Source: Embleya sp042956465 (GTDB lineage: Bacteria > Actinomycetota > Actinomycetes > Streptomycetales > Streptomycetaceae). Taken from it: a stretch of DNA of 64,000 nt. Location: contig NZ_JBIBGL010000001.1 of NCBI RefSeq assembly GCF_042956465.1, positions 1-64,000 of the forward strand, written 5' to 3'. How positions within the stretch are numbered: position 1 is the stretch's first letter; each line of letters opens with the position of its first letter. A program made the translations under genes and the position numbers. Below, piece by piece: positions 61,052-64,000 of this stretch. Below the pieces are notes generated by a model. The model saw only the letters and a list, made by a program, of their open reading frames with translations, had not been told where the DNA came from and did not search any database.

Positions 61052-61060
61052 CGCGGAGCG

Positions 61061-61077
61061 ACCGTGCGCGGCACGGT
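61061..61077. repeat. Hairpin between the DnaA-box-like sequences
   Basis: ACCGTGC pairs with GCACGGT around GCG, lying exactly between the two boxes upstream of recQ. It could be an additional operator. Confidence 0.6.
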
Positions 61078-61086
61078 TGTGGACAA
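61078..61086. promoter_or_regulatory. DnaA-box-like sequence 2
   Basis: A second perfect TGTGGACAA in the same orientation as the first, in the recQ promoter region. Confidence 0.55.
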
Positions 61087-61333
61087 CCCCGAAGGACCTG
61101 ACCATAACGCTGCGCGGCCGGGCGCGGGCGGCTTCCGGGGAGCTCCCGGAAACCGGCTGGGTGGTATCTCGGGCGCTCGGCGGTGTGATGGGGGCCAGGC
61201 CGAGTGGGGGTCCTGGGGTCGTTGAGGGCGGCGGGGTCGCTCTGTGCCGGGGGTGGGGGTGGGACGCGGGGCGGCGCGGGGCTGCCCGGGACGGGGCGCG
61301 GGGGCGGTGCGGTGCCGCTCGGGGCGGGGGCGG

Positions 61334-61529
61334 ACGCGGCGCGGGATCGCTCGGGACGGGTGTGGGTGTGGGCGCGGTGCGGGCCTGGCTCGGGTGGGAT
61401 GCGGGCGCGGATTGCTTACGGCGGGGCGTGGACGCGGCGCGGGATCGCTCGGGACGGCTGTGGGTGTGGTTCGGGCCTGGTCGGGTGCGGGCGCGGCGCG
61501 GGTTGCCTACGGCTGGGTGCGGCGCGGAA
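61334..61529. repeat. Imperfect 98-bp tandem duplication
   Basis: Two units share ACGCGGCGCGGGATCGCTCG followed by GGACGG(G/C)TGTGGGTGTGG, then GGGCCTGG, GCGGGCGCGG and ATTGC(C/T)TACGGC-like segments. The period is 98 bp (61334-61431 and 61432-61529). The second copy includes the end of the aldehyde dehydrogenase gene, so the first looks like a decayed copy of that 3' end. Confidence 0.7.
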
Positions 61530-63066
61530 TGCCCAGCGGGTTGGCGTCCCGCAGTTCCGCGGGGAGCAGCGCGTCCGGCCAGTCCTGGTACGCGGTCGGC
61601 ACCAACCAGCGTTCCAGGGCGGTGCCGCCGACCGAGGTGTGGCCCGGGGCGGTGGTGGCGGGCCACGGGCCGCCGTGATGCATCGCCCAGCACACCGCGA
61701 CGCCGGTGGGCCAGCCGTTGTGGATGAGCCGGCCGACGCGCGGACGCAGGGCGGCGCCGACCCGGGCGGCGAGCGGGTGGTCGGCCACGACCGTGTGTAC
61801 CGAGCCGGTGAGGCTGCCCGGGAGCCGGTCGAGTGCGGCGAGCAGGGCGTCCTCGTCGGCGTAGGTGACCACCAGGCCGGCCGGACCGAAGGTCTCCTCG
61901 GTCAGCTCGGCCGCGTGCGCGACGAATTCGGCGAGGTCGACATGCCACACCACCGGTGCCACCGACCAGGCCCCCTCGGCGGCGGTGCCCCGGGCGAGCT
62001 CGCGTCCCGCGTGCGCCGACGTGCCGTCCTCGTACGCGTCTCGGATGCGTTCGGACAACATCGGGCCGCCGGTCGCGGTGCGGGCGTGCGTGGCAATGGC
62101 GTCCGGGAGCTCGGTGGCCTCCGGCACGAACAGCAGCCCCGGGTTGGTACAGAACTGGCCGGTGCCGAGGGTGAGTGAGCCGAGGTAGCCGGCGGCCAGT
62201 TCCTCGGCGCGTTCGGCCGCCGCGCCGGGCAGTACCACGACCGGGTTGACGCTGCCCAGTTCGCCGAAGAACGGGATCGGGTCGGGGCGGCCGGCAGCGA
62301 GGTCGAACAGGGCCCGCCCGCCCGCGAGCGAGCCGGTGAAGCCGACGGCGGCGATCCCGGGGTGGGTGACCAGCGGGCCGCCCGCGGCGCGGCCGACGAC
62401 CAGGCCGAGCAGGTCCTCGGACGCGCCGGCGGCGGTCAACGCGGTACGCACCACCCGGGCCACCGCGAGCGACGTGGCCGGATGCGCCTCGTGTGCCTTG
62501 ACCACGACCGGACACCCGGCCGCCCACGCGGACGCGGTGTCGCCACCGGCGACGGAGAAGGCGAACGGGAAGTTGCTCGCGGCGAACACCGCGACCACAC
62601 CGATCGGGTGCAACATCCGCCGCACATCGGGCCGGCCGAGCGCCGGATCGGCCGGGCTGAGCACCGCGCCCACGTGTGCGCCGTCCCGGAGCAGGTCGGC
62701 GAACATCCGCAGTTGGCCGGACGTACGGGCGACCTCGCCGGTGAGCCGCACCTCGCCCAGCGCGGTCTCCGCGTCCGCGACGGCGACCAACTCGGCACGC
62801 GCGGCGTCGAGCGCATCGGCGACGGCCTCCAGCACCTCGGCCCGCTCGGGACCCGAACACCCGGCCCACCCCGGTGCGGCGGCCCGGGCGGCGGCGACGA
62901 CGCGATCGACATCGGCCTCGGTGCTGCTGGCCACGGGATCCCCGACCGGCGCTCCGGTGCGGGGGCTGCGCCCCTGTACGGCGGCCGGTGGTACTGCGGG
63001 CGACTGTTCGACGGCCGGCTGCACGACGGTCGGCTCGGCGGTGGGAGTCGGGGTCGACTCGATCAC
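61507..63066 (-). CDS. Aldehyde dehydrogenase (NADP-type, 2,5-dioxovalerate-dehydrogenase-like)
   Basis: This 519-residue aldehyde dehydrogenase has the catalytic cysteine C306 in GTGQFCTNPG, the general base E269 in FFGELGSVNP and N165 in FAASNFPFAF. The FTGSLAGGR loop and the AGCPVVVKAHEAHP segment are like those of the ketoglutarate-semialdehyde (2,5-dioxopentanoate) branch. Family members oxidise semialdehydes in sugar-acid breakdown. The first 30 residues are a Pro/Thr/Val-rich extension without resemblance to the family. It is monocistronic; the LacI-type regulator at the window end may mark a sugar locus beyond. Confidence 0.9.
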   Translation of the reverse strand: MIESTPTPTAEPTVVQPAVEQSPAVPPAAVQGRSPRTGAPVGDPVASSTEADVDRVVAAARAAAPGWAGCSGPERAEVLEAVADALDAARAELVAVADAETALGEVRLTGEVARTSGQLRMFADLLRDGAHVGAVLSPADPALGRPDVRRMLHPIGVVAVFAASNFPFAFSVAGGDTASAWAAGCPVVVKAHEAHPATSLAVARVVRTALTAAGASEDLLGLVVGRAAGGPLVTHPGIAAVGFTGSLAGGRALFDLAAGRPDPIPFFGELGSVNPVVVLPGAAAERAEELAAGYLGSLTLGTGQFCTNPGLLFVPEATELPDAIATHARTATGGPMLSERIRDAYEDGTSAHAGRELARGTAAEGAWSVAPVVWHVDLAEFVAHAAELTEETFGPAGLVVTYADEDALLAALDRLPGSLTGSVHTVVADHPLAARVGAALRPRVGRLIHNGWPTGVAVCWAMHHGGPWPATTAPGHTSVGGTALERWLVPTAYQDWPDALLPAELRDANPLGIPRRTQP

Positions 63067-63204
63067 GGCGATTCCTCCGGGTCGGACGAACGATGCCTGA
63101 GGGGTGGTCAGGCGCGGTGGGGCGAGGTCGATGATCCGGAAACCATCGAATCATGATCTCGGGTGGGTGTTTCGACAGCCGTCGAGTCGAAAGCCTCGCG
63201 GGTA

Positions 63205-63377
63205 CCGTGCGGAACCGGCTGAACGGATCGAACCGGCTGAACGGGTCGAACCGGCTGAACGGGTCGAACCGGCTGAACGGGTCGAACAGGCTGAACGGAC
63301 AGAGCCGACTGAACGGATCGAACCGGCTGAACGGACAGAGCCGACTGAACGGGTCGAACAGGCGGAACGCGCCGAGG
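63205..63377. repeat. 18-bp minisatellite
   Basis: About nine copies of an 18-bp unit, consensus AACCGGCTGAACGG(G/A)TCG with variants ACAGAGCCGACTGAACGG, lie head to tail without spacers. Being a multiple of three, all frames give hexapeptide repeats (EPAERV, SNRLNG or, on the other strand, STRSAG). The EPAERV frame continues upstream, but nothing identifies a real protein. It sits directly before the Uma2-like gene. Confidence 0.9.
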
Positions 63378-63389
63378 AGATGAGGAAGC

Positions 63390-63704
63390 ATGTCGGCACT
63401 ACCCGCCTGGATGCATCCGCCGAACGGCACCCGTTGGACCGCCGACGACATGGACAGGTTGCCGCCGGAGGCGCCGCGTCACGTGGAACTCATCGATGGG
63501 GCCCTGATCTTCAGGATGGCGCCGCAACGGATCTTCCATTCCCGGGTCAAGCGCAACCCGACATCGGCACTGGCCGCGCAGGCACCGGTCGACATCGGCG
63601 TCGACGAGGAGATGACCGTCCGCCTCGACGACATCGATCGGACCCGGTTGCAGGTTGCGGTGCCCTTCCCGATCGACATCGATCTCGCGGCTCTGATGGG
63701 GTGA
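63390..63704 (+). pseudogene. Uma2-family (DUF820) protein with internal deletion
   Basis: This 104-residue frame has an intact Uma2 N-terminus (MSALPAWMHPP, DMDRLPPEAPRHVELIDGALIF, RMAPQRIFHSRVK) and a family-like C-terminal end (VAVPFPIDIDLAALMG). In full-length proteins of about 190 residues, roughly 80-90 residues lie between MTVRLD and the C-terminal strand, including the acidic catalytic residues of the restriction-endonuclease-like core. They are missing here without a frameshift. It is probably inactive. Full-length relatives form large paralogous families in actinomycetes with no settled role. Confidence 0.75.
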
Positions 63705-63776
63705 GTCGGGCCGCCGCCGGACGGTGTTGCGCCGCCGGTCGGTGTCGCTCCGCGCGGTCCGGGGCGTCTGGACGGG

Positions 63777-64000
63777 TCAGCCGTTTCGGCGTGAGGTGCC
63801 TCGGATCTCCAGGTGGGTCGGTACGAGCCGGCCGGTGGGGGTGGGGTCGCCGGATTCCAATGCTTTGAGCAGCAACTCGACTCCCACGGAGGCGATTTCG
63901 GCCGGGTTCAGGCTCAGGGTGGTGATCGGCGGGTCGGTCTGGGCGGCGGTCGGGTCGTCGCTGACGCACACGATCAGCAGGTCCTCCGGGACGCTCAGGC
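63777..64000 (-). CDS. LacI-family transcriptional regulator (3' end only)
   Basis: The frame runs off the window and covers the last 73 residues of a LacI/PurR-type regulator. LSVPEDLLIVCVSDDPTAAQTDPPITTLSLNPAEIASVGVELLLKALES is the typical C-terminal effector-domain sequence with the TTLSLNPAEIA strand, and it ends PTHLEIRGTSRRNG. The DNA-binding domain lies beyond the window. It likely controls a carbohydrate locus. Confidence 0.88.
   Translation of the reverse strand, partial: LSVPEDLLIVCVSDDPTAAQTDPPITTLSLNPAEIASVGVELLLKALESGDPTPTGRLVPTHLEIRGTSRRNG

Larger units (their letters stand above)
61002..61506. other. Intergenic region between recQ and aldehyde dehydrogenase genes
   Basis: No gene is supported over these 505 bases. 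The first 90 bases contain the DnaA-box-like pair. From about 61200 the sequence is extremely G-rich and, from 61334, holds an imperfect tandem duplication. Confidence 0.6.

Noticed and set aside
63205..63377. CRISPR array
   Set aside because: The repeat units are 18 bp, directly adjacent, with no unique spacers and no cas genes.

Overview
The window is high-GC DNA with a strong preference for G or C at third codon positions. GTG starts, ATGA/GTGA stop-start overlaps and lipobox signal peptides are common. WhiB, SigB/F/G-type sigma with an RsbW-like kinase, DasR-type operators, a Kgd-type 2-oxoglutarate decarboxylase and a SigK/RskA pair together indicate an actinomycete, most likely in or near Streptomycetales. 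No rRNA, tRNA, CRISPR array, transposase or prophage was recognised. All family assignments come from reading the translated sequence and from motifs; no database search was run.

Region 1 (about 0.1-25.8 kb) looks like conserved chromosomal core. It starts with a near-homopolymer G tract that may be an assembly artefact. Then come DUF4235, nagA under two DasR-like operators, bioF, a PdtaS-type sensor kinase convergent with a WhiB1/WblE-type whiB, a diacylglycerol-kinase-like protein, a small membrane protein, and an anti-sigma kinase coupled to a stress sigma factor. Next are a CGNR zinc-finger protein, malic enzyme, a zinc-type alcohol dehydrogenase-like protein, an orphan peptide-type solute-binding lipoprotein, a PadR/DUF4097 operon with paired palindromes, DUF4184, DUF6104, kgd, a two-component system whose kinase probably starts at CTG, a PAP2-family membrane protein and an MFS exporter. 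From memory this order resembles the S. coelicolor SCO5239-SCO5283 neighbourhood.

Region 2 (25.8-44.5 kb) is catabolic and transport related. It has an enoyl-CoA hydratase-family protein, a four-helix membrane sensor-like protein coupled to an orphan solute-binding lipoprotein, an acyl-CoA dehydrogenase coupled to an aminoglycoside-phosphotransferase-fold kinase beside a MarR regulator, and a degenerate PP2C-like gene. A complete branched-chain amino acid-type ABC operon (livFGHMK order), a PucR-type regulator, two overlapping short-chain dehydrogenases (one without its active site) and a formamidase gene preceded by an FmdB-like zinc ribbon gene complete it.

Region 3 (44.5-64 kb) is more variable. 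It has two tandem paralogues of unknown function (about 587 aa each), a glycolipid-binding-family protein, a CbiX-like protein, CapA, a TenA-like protein, a Crp/Fnr regulator followed by a cyclase-homology protein, and a SigK module (sigK-rskA with a divergent molybdopterin oxidoreductase and fasciclin lipoprotein). An ATP synthase subunit b-like gene outside any atp operon, recQ behind two DnaA-box-like sequences, an aldehyde dehydrogenase, an 18-bp minisatellite, a Uma2 gene with an apparent internal deletion and the 3' end of a LacI-type regulator close the window. Convergent gene pairs are often separated by long perfect hairpins. The best candidates for undescribed biology are the tandem paralogue pair, the Crp/cyclase-homology pair, the sensor/solute-binding pair, the active/inactive dehydrogenase pair and the orphan subunit-b gene.
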